Assembly (NCBI GenBank): GCA_916048095.2 | Contig: OU696593.1 | Span: forward strand, 2,786,001 to 2,850,000 | DNA length: 64,000 nucleotides | Source: Sacculina carcini | Taxonomy: Eukaryota > Arthropoda > Thecostraca > Sacculinidae | Reading direction: 5' to 3' | Shown: in pieces, positions 20,254-30,725 of the stretch | Layout of the letters: each line of letters opens with the position of its first letter | How positions within the stretch are numbered: the first letter of the stretch is position 1 | Translations under genes and position numbers: made by a program | Notes under the pieces: model-generated | The model's database searches: none | What the model saw: only the letters and a program-made list of their open reading frames with translations | What the model was told of the DNA's origin: nothing

Positions 20254-20822
20254 CGGAAACAGCGCACGGACTGACTCGGGTTTTCTCGTTGTCTGGCTGC
20301 TTTACTGCCAGAGGCCACAGCTGCAGTTGAAGGACCATGTAGCTCTGCCATAAGACTGCGAGCTCGTTGCAATACATCAGACAATGGCAAACATTCAATT
20401 ATTGTCATAGCACGCAGCTTACGTGATATAACTGCCGGTAAACCGGTCACAAAGGCCCTCAGCAACAATACGTCTGATTCGATGCCAGCAAGTCGTGCCA
20501 GACGGCGAAGATCCGTTAGATAAACGTCGACCGGCTCATCTTTCCATACCCGCTTTTTCAGCTCTTCATATGCCTGGAAACTGTTTATGGCAAATGCTGA
20601 CAACAAAGCCGCCTCGATCTGTTCACGGTCTCTCTTTTCAGCATCGCCCAATTCCGAATAAACAGCATATGCGGGACCCTCGAGAAATAGAGGAATTATT
20701 TTTTCAACATCATCGATGCCTTTCAAGTCGGCCGCCAACTTGATTTTTCCTAGCCATTGTGCGACGTCACCAGCTCCGTCAAAACACCGCACCACATCAC
20801 CGAGCTTTATGTTGCCGCTCAT
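20130..20822 (-). CDS. Element C Gag
   Basis: 230 codons starting MSGNIKLGDVVRCF, with the ATG exactly 13 nt after the 5' LTR. The capsid-like region has FDGAGDVAQWLGKIKLAADL, IPLFLEGPAYAVYSEL, SFQAYEELKKR and VYLTDLRRLARLAG. Two zinc knuckles near the C terminus: CFRCGGPHMMRFC (a CX2CX3HX4C variant) and CWLCQKEGHMARMC (canonical CX2CX4HX4C). It is homologous to the Gag of D at 35098. It would form the particle and package the RNA; TRIM1, sharing the leader, may be packaged as well. Confidence 0.92.
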   Translation of the reverse strand: MSGNIKLGDVVRCFDGAGDVAQWLGKIKLAADLKGIDDVEKIIPLFLEGPAYAVYSELGDAEKRDREQIEAALLSAFAINSFQAYEELKKRVWKDEPVDVYLTDLRRLARLAGIESDVLLLRAFVTGLPAVISRKLRAMTIIECLPLSDVLQRARSLMAELHGPSTAAVASGSKAARQRENPSQSVRCFRCGGPHMMRFCRLKPNISCWLCQKEGHMARMCPNAPGNVSG

Positions 20823-20835
20823 GGCCGAAATAGCT
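20823..20835 (-). promoter_or_regulatory. Element C primer-binding leader (tRNA-Phe 5' end match)
   Basis: The whole leader between LTR and gag ATG is 13 nt. On the plus strand it reads GGCCGAAATAGCT; GCCGAAATAGCT is the 5' terminus of animal tRNA-Phe. There is no TGG start and no space for an 18-nt site pairing with a tRNA 3' end. A tRNA 5' fragment ending in the D arm would place its 3' end exactly at the LTR border. Confidence 0.65.
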
Positions 20836-20889
20836 TGAAGTCCGTTTGTTCAATTTTCGCTATATCTATCTATATATATATAAAAGAGA

Positions 20890-20950
20890 ACCTCTGTGTG
20901 TCTGTGTGTCTGTGTGTCTGTGTGCCTGTGTGTCTGTGTGTCTGTGTGTC
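20890..20950 (+). repeat. CTGTGTGT octamer repeats
   Basis: Seven or so imperfect CTGTGTGT units directly inside the Helitron 5' end. Similar CTGTCTGTCTGTG repeats follow the second 5'-like end at about 24330. Confidence 0.85.
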
Positions 20951-21104
20951 CCACCATCCTTGGTCCATTTTCTATCAGCTGCTACTCGGCCATCACTTGG
21001 CGTATCCGCTGGAAATTTATACCATCATGTTGGAAATTTTTTTTTGGTCAATTTTCTGAAGACTACTCCTCCTAAACCAGCAATGGTACAACTATACGAA
21101 TTAT

Positions 21105-22190
21105 ACCACTGTGTAGAACATTTTCTGTTCTAATCAACGAATTATAATTTATACCCAAAAATTAAATATAAAACATGTAAATGGAAAAAAAATCAATTTA
21201 CATTCAAAATTTTATTTAATCTCTACGCGTCCGATTTTCTATACTTTTTTCTCTATTTCTCAAAAATTAATTATCACACATCTAAATTAATAATACCATC
21301 ATGCTGAAAATTTTGTTTGCTACAACACAGTATAATTTTTAATTTTCCAAAGTGTATTAAAACAAAGTTAAGGCGGTGTGAAGTGTAAATGACAAAGTCA
21401 AAAAGGCAAACTTAGCACACAAGAACGTGAATATTTTGGTCAATAATTCGCTATCTATTACTCATAAACCAGCAATGGTACAGCTATAAAAATTATACTA
21501 TTGTGTAGATAATTTTGTGTTCTACAGGAAAAGTTATAATTTATACCCAAAAATGATAAAAAAACGTGTAAAATTGGCAAAATTCTCAAATACATCCTAA
21601 ATTACACTTGAACACCGGGCGACTAAAATTTATTCATTTTTCTACTATTTCTCAGTAACTATTTGTTATACATAAAAATGAATTATACCATCGTGCTAGA
21701 AATCTTGTTTTCTACAATACGGTTTAATTTGTAATTTTCCAAAGTATATCTGAAGGAAGTTACGGCGGTGTAAATTCAAAAGGACATATTGCCGATTTGA
21801 CAGCTATTATGCGCACTTGTGATTACACAGGAATATACTACTGTGTAGATAATTTTATGTTCTACAATATAAGCTTTAATTTATACCCACAAATGATACA
21901 AAAAACGTGTAAAACTGGCAAAATTCTCAAATACATCCTAAATTACACTTGAACACCGGGCGACTAAAATTAATTCCTTTTTCTACTATTTCTCAGTAGC
22001 TATTTGTTACACATAAAAATAAATTATACCATCGTGCTAGAAATCTTGTTTTCTACAATACGGTATAATTTCTAATTTTCCAAAGGGTATCTGAAGGAAG
22101 TTGCGGCGGTGTAAAGTCAAAAGGACATATTGCCAATTTGACAGCTATTATGCGCACTTGCGATTACACCGGAATATACAACGATTAAAT
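21105..22190 (+). repeat. Helitron internal tandem repeats, about 340-390 bp, three units
   Basis: Head-to-tail units begin at TGTGTAGA near 21110, 21502 and 21842. Units 2 and 3 are closely similar throughout (for example AACACCGGGCGACTAAAAT and GGAAGTTRCGGCGGTGTAAA). Unit 1 is diverged. Such subterminal tandem repeats are common in Helentron-type elements. No coding capacity. Confidence 0.85.
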
Positions 22191-22700
22191 TTCACTGAAG
22201 CCCAATCACAATAAAGAATGCATCATATTAGCTCCAAGCATGGATGGTGTGGTCTTATTGCGTACAGTTTAATTAATGCTACACTATACTGAATAGAAAG
22301 TCTTTATTGTATTCAATATTTACACATCAATTGTTCCGCAAGACGGGCGGGTAAAATGCTACTGGGAACAGAGTTAACTACTGAATTTTACTGTGTAATT
22401 TAATTGGTTTAATTTCAAGTTGCATACGCTTAAGTTGCATAAGGATGCAGTTTGTAATATCATGCAATGCCAACTATATGCATATGCTGTTTTAGAGGAA
22501 GCATTAATCTGGAATTATAGAGATGACAGAAAGTTTCATTGTTTTGATAGTGTTACACTTCTGAATTACTACACAAGAAGGACGGGTGTGAATTTGAGCA
22601 GTGTTGAGGGAAGAACATCGTCGATAAATAAAACAAGAATTTACAAATTTGACTTTTTCTATTGGTCGTTTTTCATCAATTTTGTTTGTGTTTGTTTCGT
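22191..22700. other. Helitron interior, AT-rich, no gene
   Basis: Contains one isolated hairpin motif TTCCGCAAGACGGGCGG at 22334-22350. The open frames on both strands are short and overlap each other; neither looks like a protein. Confidence 0.6.
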
Positions 22701-24300
22701 GTTTGAGTTCCGAATTATTCCGCACGACGGGCAGCTTGAAATATGAGGCGGGTTGTGGAAAAACATGTTTTCTAAATTGAAACATAAATTTCTCATTTAG
22801 ACTTTCATATTGGCTTGGACTTTCCTATTGTTTTTCTTTTTCAATTTTCAATAAATTTTTTATTAATTGAATATTAATTATATTTTATTAACTGTTCCGC
22901 ACGACGGGCGAATTAAATGTATCTATAAAGAGTGGGTTTAAATTATAGCGAGGTATATGATATTTTGCTAGCAGTAAATATTCTAGCGATGAAAGTAGAA
23001 TAGCTCTTAAGCAAATGATTTTGGAGAATGATGTGAACATTTAAATATATTTTGCGATCTGATGATATATGTATTAGGAATAATACGTAGCAGAATATAG
23101 ATTGCATAATATAATATCGGCTGTAATATCAAGGGCTGTAATATCGGTGTAATCCAAAAAATAACAACTGTATGAATACATTGATGCATACATACATGAT
23201 GCATTATTGGAAGCATAATCGGGAATTATGAGATAATATGATAATGGTGTATAATTATATCGCATGATGCAACAAATGTGAATTTAGCTGCCTTACAGTT
23301 TGGTTCCGATACTATATTGGTGGGTTGAGAGAAAAGTATTGGTGGGCCGCGTGTTTGGGACCACTGGGGTAGATAATCTCAGTCTTCTGATTACAAATTA
23401 TGACCGCATCAGTATATTTTGTGATCACAAACTAATAAGTTAAATCCCCTCAGACTAGGCTGAGAGCGGTCAAGATTGGATGGCTGGGTTGGGTTGGCTA
23501 GGTTTGACTCAGGTTATATTGGGTTTTAATGATAGCGGAAAATATATAAATTTTAGCAATAAATATCATAGTGGTAAAAGTGAAATAGTACTTAAGCAAA
23601 TGATATTGGGCAATGATGTTAAGTAATAAATATAGTTTGGAAACATTCTGATGAAAAGATTTCATCATCTTTCATTGTTTGTTTCGTGTTTGTGTTCTGA
23701 ATTATACGACACGACGGGCAGATTTATATATCAGGCGGGTTGAGGGATAATATTTGTCAAAATAAGAACAAAAATATTCACATTTAGACTTTTCTATAAG
23801 TTAAGATATATATAGGTTACATTTTTTGGTTTTGAATTTGTATTCATTATATTTTATGGATTTTATATGAATTTTATTGTATGAATTGTTCCGCACGACG
23901 GGCGGGTTTAAAAAAGTGTTTTTAGTTTATTTTTTCAAATGGTTCATTTGAAAAAGGTATTTTTTTAAATAAAAATGCTCCGCGGGCAACAACTATAGAC
24001 AATAGAACGTTTAATTTACCCTGTAGAATTATTCCATACACAAAACCAATGGATTTGACTTCAAGATCCAGAACGGATCGTGTTCGAGTTCTGAATTATT
24101 CAGCACGACGGGCGGGCTTAAAAATGACTCACCCGGACTGAGGGGAAATATTTTGTCGAAATAAAAATAATTAAACTTATAATTTTCAATTGATTAATAT
24201 TTTTATGAGTTTACCCTAATTCATTTTTAATTTTCTATATTTTTTTATGAATTGAATATGAATTTCATGTTATGAATTGCTCCGCACAACGGGCGGGGTT
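22700..24300 (+). repeat. Repeated Helitron 3'-end modules (paired hairpins)
   Basis: Three modules here and one at 30541-30725 each hold an alpha hairpin after a TTCTGAATTATT-like lead, then about 150-190 bp later a beta hairpin after TTATGAATTGTT-like sequence. Alpha/beta pairs: 22718/22895, 23701/23889, 24099/24280 and 30541/30694. The core is CCGCACRACGGGCGG. The last beta is the true Helitron 3' hairpin. Confidence 0.8.
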
Positions 24301-24439
24301 TAATGCTATATATATACATAAAGAAGAAATTATCTGTCTGTCTGTGTATGTCTTGTTCCTGTGTTCGCCGCGTGTGGTTGTATTTTCGTTCGCTCCTTTG
24401 TGCTCTTATCTGTGTGCCGATCTCGGTGTCTTACCAACC

Positions 24440-25570
24440 ATGTCACCCTCTGCAGCCGGCGAGCGTGCGTGTAAGTGTGGTGAACCGGTGGGTGATGCCT
24501 CTGTCATCGAGTGCGAGGGATGCGCCGGCATGTTTCACGTGTCGTGCGCCCCGCTGACCAGCCCTGCGTATAACGCTATACGCAGGTACAAGCTTTTCTG
24601 GCTGTGTGCAGAGTGTAAGGAGGACTACCGCGCGTCCCGTCGCCCCTCACTCACCGTGGAGAGAGTGTCTGCGGTGATCGACAGTCGACTGGAGACATTC
24701 CGCGCCTCTCTCCTTCACGACTTTCGTGAGGCGAAGCCCGTCGACACCTGTGCACCCTCAACCTCTGTCTCAGAGCGCGACCAGCCCTTCACTCATCCAT
24801 TCGCCCTAGTGCTGAGGAGTAAGGGAGCGGAGCCGGTGAAGGCAGAGCGCGTGCAGTCGGCCCTCCGCACCGTACCGGTGGCCAATGCTCGCCCAACAAA
24901 ATCTGGCGGCATGGTACTGCACTGCTCCACCGAAGCCTCTGCAAACATGGCAGCCAAGTCTCTGAACGAGCAATTGATTGATGAGGCTCATGTGGCGGTC
25001 ACTGGCAATTCCGCCTCGCGTCTACCCAGGATCACTGTGGCGAGCGTTCCATCCATGTCGCCGGAGGATTTCGTCAGCTCTTTGCGACTGAAAAACCACC
25101 ATCTCGCTAACATCCCATCGTCGCAGATGAAGCTGCTGTTTCTGACGAAACCCAAAGACGGCCGCACAAATGCCGTGCTCGTCGTGTCTCCGGGGGTGCG
25201 CCGCCAGATACGTCTCGCTGGCAACAGATTGTTTGTCGGATTGTGCAGCTGCCCGGTCTATGATCGGTACTGGGTGACTCGGTGCTGGAAGTGCTCGGGT
25301 CTAGGCCACAAATCTGACCGGTGCACAGCTGCATCGGCAACCTGCGGTCACTGCGCCGGCGATCACCTGACGTCAGCTTGTCCTGACAAATCCAAATCGA
25401 AGTGCGCCAACTGCGCCAAGCACAGTAGGTCTTCCAGCCACTCATCTTTTTCCTCCAATTGTCCCTCTCTTCTCGCTGTCCAAAACTCTCTTCGCCAGCG
25501 TACCATCTCTTCCCCTACAAATCTTCATGTATCTACCCCCTCTGCTGATGCTCCTTCCTCTTCCAATTGA
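24440..25570 (+). CDS. LINE ORF1: PHD-finger and zinc-knuckle protein
   Basis: 376 codons from ATG 24440 (MSPSAAGERA); an upstream in-frame extension to 24272 is 5' UTR-like and less likely. Residues 11-59 form a PHD finger, C4HC3: Cys11, Cys13, Cys25, Cys28, His33, Cys36, Cys56, Cys59, with Trp54. The middle is an esterase-free linker with predicted RRM-like composition (not proven). The C-terminal part carries CWKCSGLGHKSDRC, CGHCAGDHLTSAC and a further CxxC. PHD-bearing ORF1 proteins are known in CR1/L2-type LINEs and bind RNA as chaperones. The frame is intact, and the stop lies 21 nt before the ORF2 start. Confidence 0.88.
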   Translation: MSPSAAGERACKCGEPVGDASVIECEGCAGMFHVSCAPLTSPAYNAIRRYKLFWLCAECKEDYRASRRPSLTVERVSAVIDSRLETFRASLLHDFREAKPVDTCAPSTSVSERDQPFTHPFALVLRSKGAEPVKAERVQSALRTVPVANARPTKSGGMVLHCSTEASANMAAKSLNEQLIDEAHVAVTGNSASRLPRITVASVPSMSPEDFVSSLRLKNHHLANIPSSQMKLLFLTKPKDGRTNAVLVVSPGVRRQIRLAGNRLFVGLCSCPVYDRYWVTRCWKCSGLGHKSDRCTAASATCGHCAGDHLTSACPDKSKSKCANCAKHSRSSSHSSFSSNCPSLLAVQNSLRQRTISSPTNLHVSTPSADAPSSSN

Positions 25571-25697
25571 CTAGGTCATCCGGTCTCTGTCATGCAACCG
25601 CACCCACCACTATCTTCGAATGCTTCGGTCCAGTCTCATAGCAGTCCGCCGCCATCTGAATCAGTCTCTCCTACTTCTTCTCATTCGCATTCCGTGA

Positions 25698-26847
25698 TGT
25701 GGTGTAATCGTGTGTAGTGAGAGAGAGTGTGTGTGTGTGTGAAAGATTGTGAGTGCGTGAACGTGTTAGTGTGTCTATGTGTGATCGTGTATAGTTGAAT
25801 TGTATATTGCGTGCGAGAGTGTGTGAGCGAGTGTGTCTAGTTGTTGGGGGGGGGCTGGTGTGCAGGGGGACGGCAGTGCAGCATGATGGCGGCGGGAGGC
25901 AGCTGAGGAGCTGTGGCCGAGGGATGCTGGTCGTCTCGCCTGCACTGGTGTAAGGCACGTCGCCGGGCAACTACAGGATTGTCAGTGGAGGCGACGATCG
26001 CTCGTGGAGGATGCTGGTGCTGGACGGCAGGTGACAGAGAGAGGCTGCTGAAGCCGGAGGAAAACATGACGAACGACGTCGACGGCGTGGCCTGTGTGAA
26101 CGGCAACGTCCCGGCTGTTTGCAGCAGGGTGCTGAAGAGCATTGGAGTCGACGGGAGCATAGTGGGTGCTGGGGTCGAAGTGTTGTGCCCTGTCGCGGCA
26201 GCCTGTGATGAAGAGGAGGGCAGGCTGCGGCGGAGCACTGAAGAGCACGGGCGGAGGCGGGAGCGTGGTGGACGCTGGGGCCTGACGTGTTGTGTTTCGC
26301 CGCAGCCAAGGTATGTGCATCTGGTGGAGGCCGTCGTCTAATTAGATTCTGGTTATTGGTTCATTTTTCCTGGTTTGCTTGGTTCGCGGTTTTTTGTTGA
26401 TTTGTTTCTTTAAAAACAGGTGGAGGTGTGGTGTAATCATGTGTAGTGAGAGAGAGTGTGTGTGTGTGTGAAAGATTGTGAGTGCGTGAACGTGTTAGTG
26501 TGTCTATGTGTGATCGTGTATAGTTGAATTGTATATTGCGTGCGAGAGTGTGTGAGCGAGTGTGTCTAGTTGTTTCGGTGTGTGTGTGCAGTTGTTTCGG
26601 TGTGTGTGTATGTGTTTGTGAATTGTCCATGCCCCGCAGCGGCGAGTGAATGACCGGCTCGCCGCTGATTGGTTGTTGCTGCGGGTGAGGACTGTGTGTG
26701 TGTGTGTGTCCGTGTGTGCTCCCGTGTGACACGGTGTGAGCGGAGAGTCTTGCTTGAGCTGCGGTTGTGGCGTGACGTCTTGTAGGCGCGCGTGGGGCAG
26801 TGATGCCCACGCGCGCCTGTCTGTAATATATTTTTGTTTTTGCTACA
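25698..26847 (+). mobile_element. TRIM2: non-autonomous LTR element in LINE ORF2
   Basis: Flanked by CGTGA at 25693-25697 and 26848-26852. The 3' LTR is 421 bp (26427-26847, TGTGGTGTAATC...TTTTGCTACA), preceded by PPT AACAGGTGGAGG. Only the first 150 bp or so of the 5' LTR remain (25698-25848); the rest, with the leader, is deleted and joined to a G run. The interior is homologous to TRIM1 (for example GGACGCTGGGGCCTGACGTG in both). Solo LTRs of this family occur at 1377, 4301, 44430 and 49337. Confidence 0.92.
26784..26818. repeat. LTR hairpin (TRIM2 3' LTR)
   Basis: AGGCGCGCGTGGG and its complement around GCAGTGATG: 13 bp perfect. Same position in the LTR and same flanks (TCTTGT before, TGTCT after) as the TRIM1 hairpin, although the rest of the LTR differs. 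Confidence 0.85.
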
Positions 26848-29654
26848 CGTGAATAAACGCTTTTCTCTAGGTCTTCTCAATATCCGTTCGGTGCGAAACA
26901 AGGTTAATTTCGTTCTTCATACCCTATTAAATCTTGGTCTTTCATTCATTTTCCTCAATGAAACTTGGTTATTCGAATGTGACGTTCCTACTTTTTCTGC
27001 GCATCTCCCTCCTTCATTCAATTTCCTACACACTTGTCGCTCCCTCTTGTGCTCCACAAAATCCTCCGGCGGAGGTGTAGGCGTTGTATATCATTCCTCT
27101 CTTGCTGTTTCCAAACTGTCTGATCTTGAATTTTCTTGCAACTCTTTTGAATTCATTACACTCTCCTTGTTACTTCCGTCACTTCCAAAACTTGGCATTC
27201 TACTACTATACAGACATAACAATAATGGTACAGCTTCTACTTTCCTCTGATTTTGATTCGCTAATTTCTTATTTTTCTGAGCGCATCTCTCACAATTTCA
27301 TCGTTTTGGGAGACTTCAACATCTGGGTGGATTCCCCTTCCTCTCATCCTTATGCGTCCGAATTTATTCACTTACTTGATTCCTGGGATCTTAAAATCAT
27401 GAACTGCGCCGCAACTCATCTATCTGGACACACTCTTGATCTTGTTATTTCGACTCCCTCTTCTTCCAAACTGTTTTTCGCTGAAACAATAACCTATCCA
27501 GCCGCTCCTGAAATTTCTGACCATAGTCTTATTACTTTTCAACTGTTTTTACCTCGGCCGCCTAAACAATCCTCAAATGAAATATTTCACTATCGCAATT
27601 ACAAACTTTTTGATCCTTCTAAATTTCACTTTTTGGTTAACTCAATATTCTGCCTCTCTAACTATGTTCATCTCCCTCCACTTGTTCTCCCTGATTTCTT
27701 ATCTGAAGCTCTTTCTCATATTAATGATGCAATTTTTTCTTTGTGCCAACGTACTCACCGTTTCAGCACACCCCCTCCTCCCTGGTGGTCTGTTCAACTT
27801 CGTCACTTGCAGTCTGAATGTCGATCTCTTGAGCGCTCTTGGCGTCGATTTCGCTCTTGTTCATCTTGGAATTCTTTTCGCACAGCCCGAGACTTATTTC
27901 TTTCTGCGGTTGCTTCTTCCAAATCGAATTTCTATCTTTCCAAGCTGAGTGAGCACCGTGCATCTACTCGCTTGCGCTGGTTAACCCTGAAAGCTATTTC
28001 CGGTCGAGCTCATCAGCAATCATGCTCAATCACCGCCTCCAATTTTGCTCATTTCTTTGCTGAGAAAGTCTCCGTTCTGCATTCCAGCATTCAACCTTCT
28101 TCCTCTCCTTTATCCTTTTCATCGTCAATCGAATCTTTGTCGTCATTCTCTTTCATTCCTATATCAAAGACCGCGCGCTATCTCAGAACACTCCATAAAT
28201 CTCGCTGCCCTACCGATTCAATAAACTTTTCTGCACTTTCTGATTCGATTCTTCTACTGGCTCCCTTCTTCACTCATTTGATTAATTCCTCGTTTCTACA
28301 CGGTATTTTTCTTGCCTCCAAGCATGCATCTATAACGCCTATTCTTAAGAAACCTTGTCTTGATCCTACTCTACCATGTAATTATCGACCCATCTCGATT
28401 TTATCTCTCCCTTCGAAACTCCTTGAATCAGCCATCTTGGATCAACTCCGTCCTGTTATACAATCTGCTCTTGACTCTCATCAATCTGGTTTCGTTTCAA
28501 ACCACTCTACTGAAGCCCTGCTACTATCACTTGTCACCGATATTTTCTCACATTTCTCATATGGCAAGTCTGCTATTCTCATTTCGCTAGACTTCTCTTC
28601 TGCTTTTGACCTTGTAGAGCATTCCATCTTAAGTCAAGATCTCGCTCATGCTGGTCTTTCCTCTAGTGCATATTCTCTTCTTACATCTTACCTCACTAAC
28701 CGATTTTACTCAGTCCGATGCAGCTCAACTACCTCATCGTCTGTCCTTCTCACTTCTGGAGTGCCACAAGGCTCGCTCCTTGGTCCTCTCCTCTTCAATC
28801 TCTATGTCTCATCCTTATGCTTAATATTGCGCCGCTATCCTATTGCGTACCTTATTTATGCTGACGACGTCCAAATATTCTTTCCCCTCACTTTATCTTC
28901 CTCATGTCTAGCTTCTGAACTTCTTAATGATATATCTTCTTGGGCTGCCTCAAGGAAACTTGTCCTCAATCATTCAAAAACTGAATACCTTGTATTTCAC
29001 CCTCCTAGACTCACCCCTCACAATATTAATCTTCCTCTTGCCTCCCAGATTCGCAACTTGGGAGTTATATTCGATCCATCACTTTGCTTCTCAAGTCATT
29101 TCTCTCAGCTCACTCGCTCCTGCCGTTTTATCATTCGCCAATTTTATCCTATCCGTGCTTTCATTGATGAAGCATCTGTCACCCTATTAGTCAATTCCTA
29201 CATCCTCTCAAAAATTGATTACTGCAACTCTCTCTTCTTTCATCTTCCTTTTAAATCTATCCGCCAACTTCAATCTGTGATTAATTTAGCATGTCGATTT
29301 GTTCTGCGACTTCCTCCTAAAACTCCTACATCATCCCACCTCCGGCAGCTTGGCTGGCTTCCTGCTCTTTCACGGATTCGATTCAAAATCTGCTGTTTGA
29401 CATTCAAATTGATTCATTCTCAATCTTCACCATTGTATCTTCGTTCTCTTCTCATACCCAGCGTTCGCTCTGATAGTCGCCATCGTAAGCCTTTAGTTAG
29501 TCCTCCCGCTATCAATTTATCTCCCTGGTCGTCCAAATCTTATACATTTTATGCTCCTCGTATATATAACTCGCTTCCCTCACACATCCTTGAAAAATCG
29601 TCTCTCAAGTCTTTCTCTGTCGCCTTGCACAAACATCTACTTGAATCCGCTTGA

Positions 29655-30410
29655 TCTAACCTACCCTGTAATCTGTTTCCGTTATCTTTCAAGTCTTATC
29701 CTCATTGTGATCTACTGTGTTTGGCTGGTTGACTCATTTCGGTCTGGTAAATTGTCTGGTCAGGAGAATTCCTGCTACTGGTACTGTGTAGCCCAGTACA
29801 ACCAGTCTCATAGTCGAGTGGTCAGCGACTAAACCGGCTCCCCCTCTGGTTCCCACCAGTGAGGAGGGTGGCTAGACACCCAGCAGGACTAAAAATAAAA
29901 CCTGTCCAAGGGCGGAAGAGCTACTCGCTAGCCCACGGCCATCTAGCATTTATTTTTATTATTTTATATCCTATGCTTTTTTATTCTATATTCCCATTAT
30001 ATATTTTCTCTCTTTCCATTATATGCTCTATTACATTACATTATTCATATATGTATATGTGTATGCATGTGTATGTGTATATATGTGCGTGTGTATGTTT
30101 CATGTGCATGTGTTTGTGTGTATGTGTTTTTGTGTATGTGTGTATGTATGTGTTCAATTTTGCAAGCACCCGTGTACTTTCTGTCGATTTGTGCTCCATA
30201 TTTTTGTCCCCATACCGCTCTGTGTCTAGACTTTATTACCCTGCTCCTGCTCGCGCCTTTGTCCTCGAAAGTGCGCTATATTAAATACATGTTATTGTTG
30301 TATATTGTTGTTGTATGTATGCTCGAATATGAGGTGACATAATTGCGCTGGTTCATGGTTCGCTGGTTCAATGATCAGGGGCTTCAAACGCAAACGAAGC
30401 GATGGCTCAT
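29655..30410 (+). other. LINE 3' region, no gene
   Basis: Non-coding. It includes AATAAAACCTGTCC (29894), a TATATGTGTATG-rich tract (30045-30150) and a TATTGTTGT-rich end (about 30290-30310). The open frames over the TG-rich tract are low complexity. Confidence 0.6.
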
Positions 30411-30693
30411 TTTTATGAAATAAAAATGTCCCGCGGGCAGCAATAAAACGTTCAATTTTACCGTGTAGAATATATTCATATACAAAACTAATGGATTTGA
30501 CTTCATGAACCAGAACGGATGGTGTTCGAATTTTGAATTATTCCGCACGTCTGCCGGGTTTAAATATGAGGGGGGCTGAGTGAAAATATTTTGTCAAAAT
30601 AAATTTTAAAATAATGATATTTAGACTTTATAATTGATTAAGGTTTTTATGAGTTTGCCTTATGTATTTTTAATTTGCAATATTTTCATTAAT

Positions 30694-30725
30694 TGTTCCG
30701 CACAACGGGCGGGTTTTTATGCTAG
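30694..30725 (+). repeat. Helitron 3' terminus
   Basis: Hairpin CCGC...GCGG followed by GTTTTTATG and CTAG at 30722-30725, then host T of the C LTR. Confidence 0.85.

Larger units (their letters stand above)
25592..29654 (+). pseudogene. LINE ORF2: endonuclease-reverse transcriptase, interrupted
   Basis: Begins ATG CAA CCG at 25592 and runs open to 25697, where TRIM2 interrupts; it resumes in frame at 26853 (NKRFSLGLLNIRSVRNK). The apurinic-type endonuclease shows LNIRSVRNK, FLNETWL, GGGVGVVYH, then VLGDFNIWVD and EISDHSLI. A one-base frameshift near 27240-27255 shifts it to the frame open from 27084 to 29654. The reverse transcriptase shows NYRPISILSLPSKLLE, ISLDFSSAFDLV, GVPQGSLLGPLLFNLYV and LIYADDVQIF. 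The end, RQLGWLPALSRIRFKICCLTFK, is typical of the L2/CR1 group. ORF2 would nick the target and copy the RNA there. Confidence 0.9.
24303..30410 (+). mobile_element. L2/CR1-like LINE inside the Helitron
   Basis: Two-ORF non-LTR retrotransposon: ORF1 24440-25570 and ORF2 25592-29654, followed by a 3' region with TG-rich and TATTGTTGT repeats. It is interrupted by TRIM2. Exact ends are not defined because no target duplication could be recognised; the given limits are the outer Helitron-module borders. It is far more complete than the other LINE copies in the window. Confidence 0.8.
20865..30725 (+). mobile_element. Helitron-like block (TC...CTAG), non-autonomous, composite
   Basis: Inserted precisely between A and T of the C LTR (CGCTATA/TTTAATATA) without target duplication. 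It starts TCTATCTATATATATATAAAAG and ends with the hairpin CCGCACAACGGGCGG, 12 nt, then CTAG. These are Helitron hallmarks. No Rep/helicase gene is present. Contents: CTGTGTGT repeats (20890-20950), about 340-bp tandem repeats (21110-22190), four copies of a paired hairpin module (22.7-24.3 and 30.4-30.7 kb) and an L2-like LINE. The 320 bp before the end are also present at 23960-24300, followed there by a second 5'-like TATATATACATAAAG. The block may therefore be two Helitrons end to end (20865 to about 24303, and about 24303-30725). Confidence 0.85.

Noticed and set aside
22191..24300. CRISPR-like array from the regularly repeated CCGCACGACGGGCGG
   Set aside because: Spacing is uneven, the genome is eukaryotic, and the repeats match the Helitron terminal hairpin.
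24272..24439. Earlier start for LINE ORF1 at 24272
   Set aside because: The 56 added codons cover Helitron-like end sequence and a CTGT repeat; the PHD domain starts just after ATG 24440.
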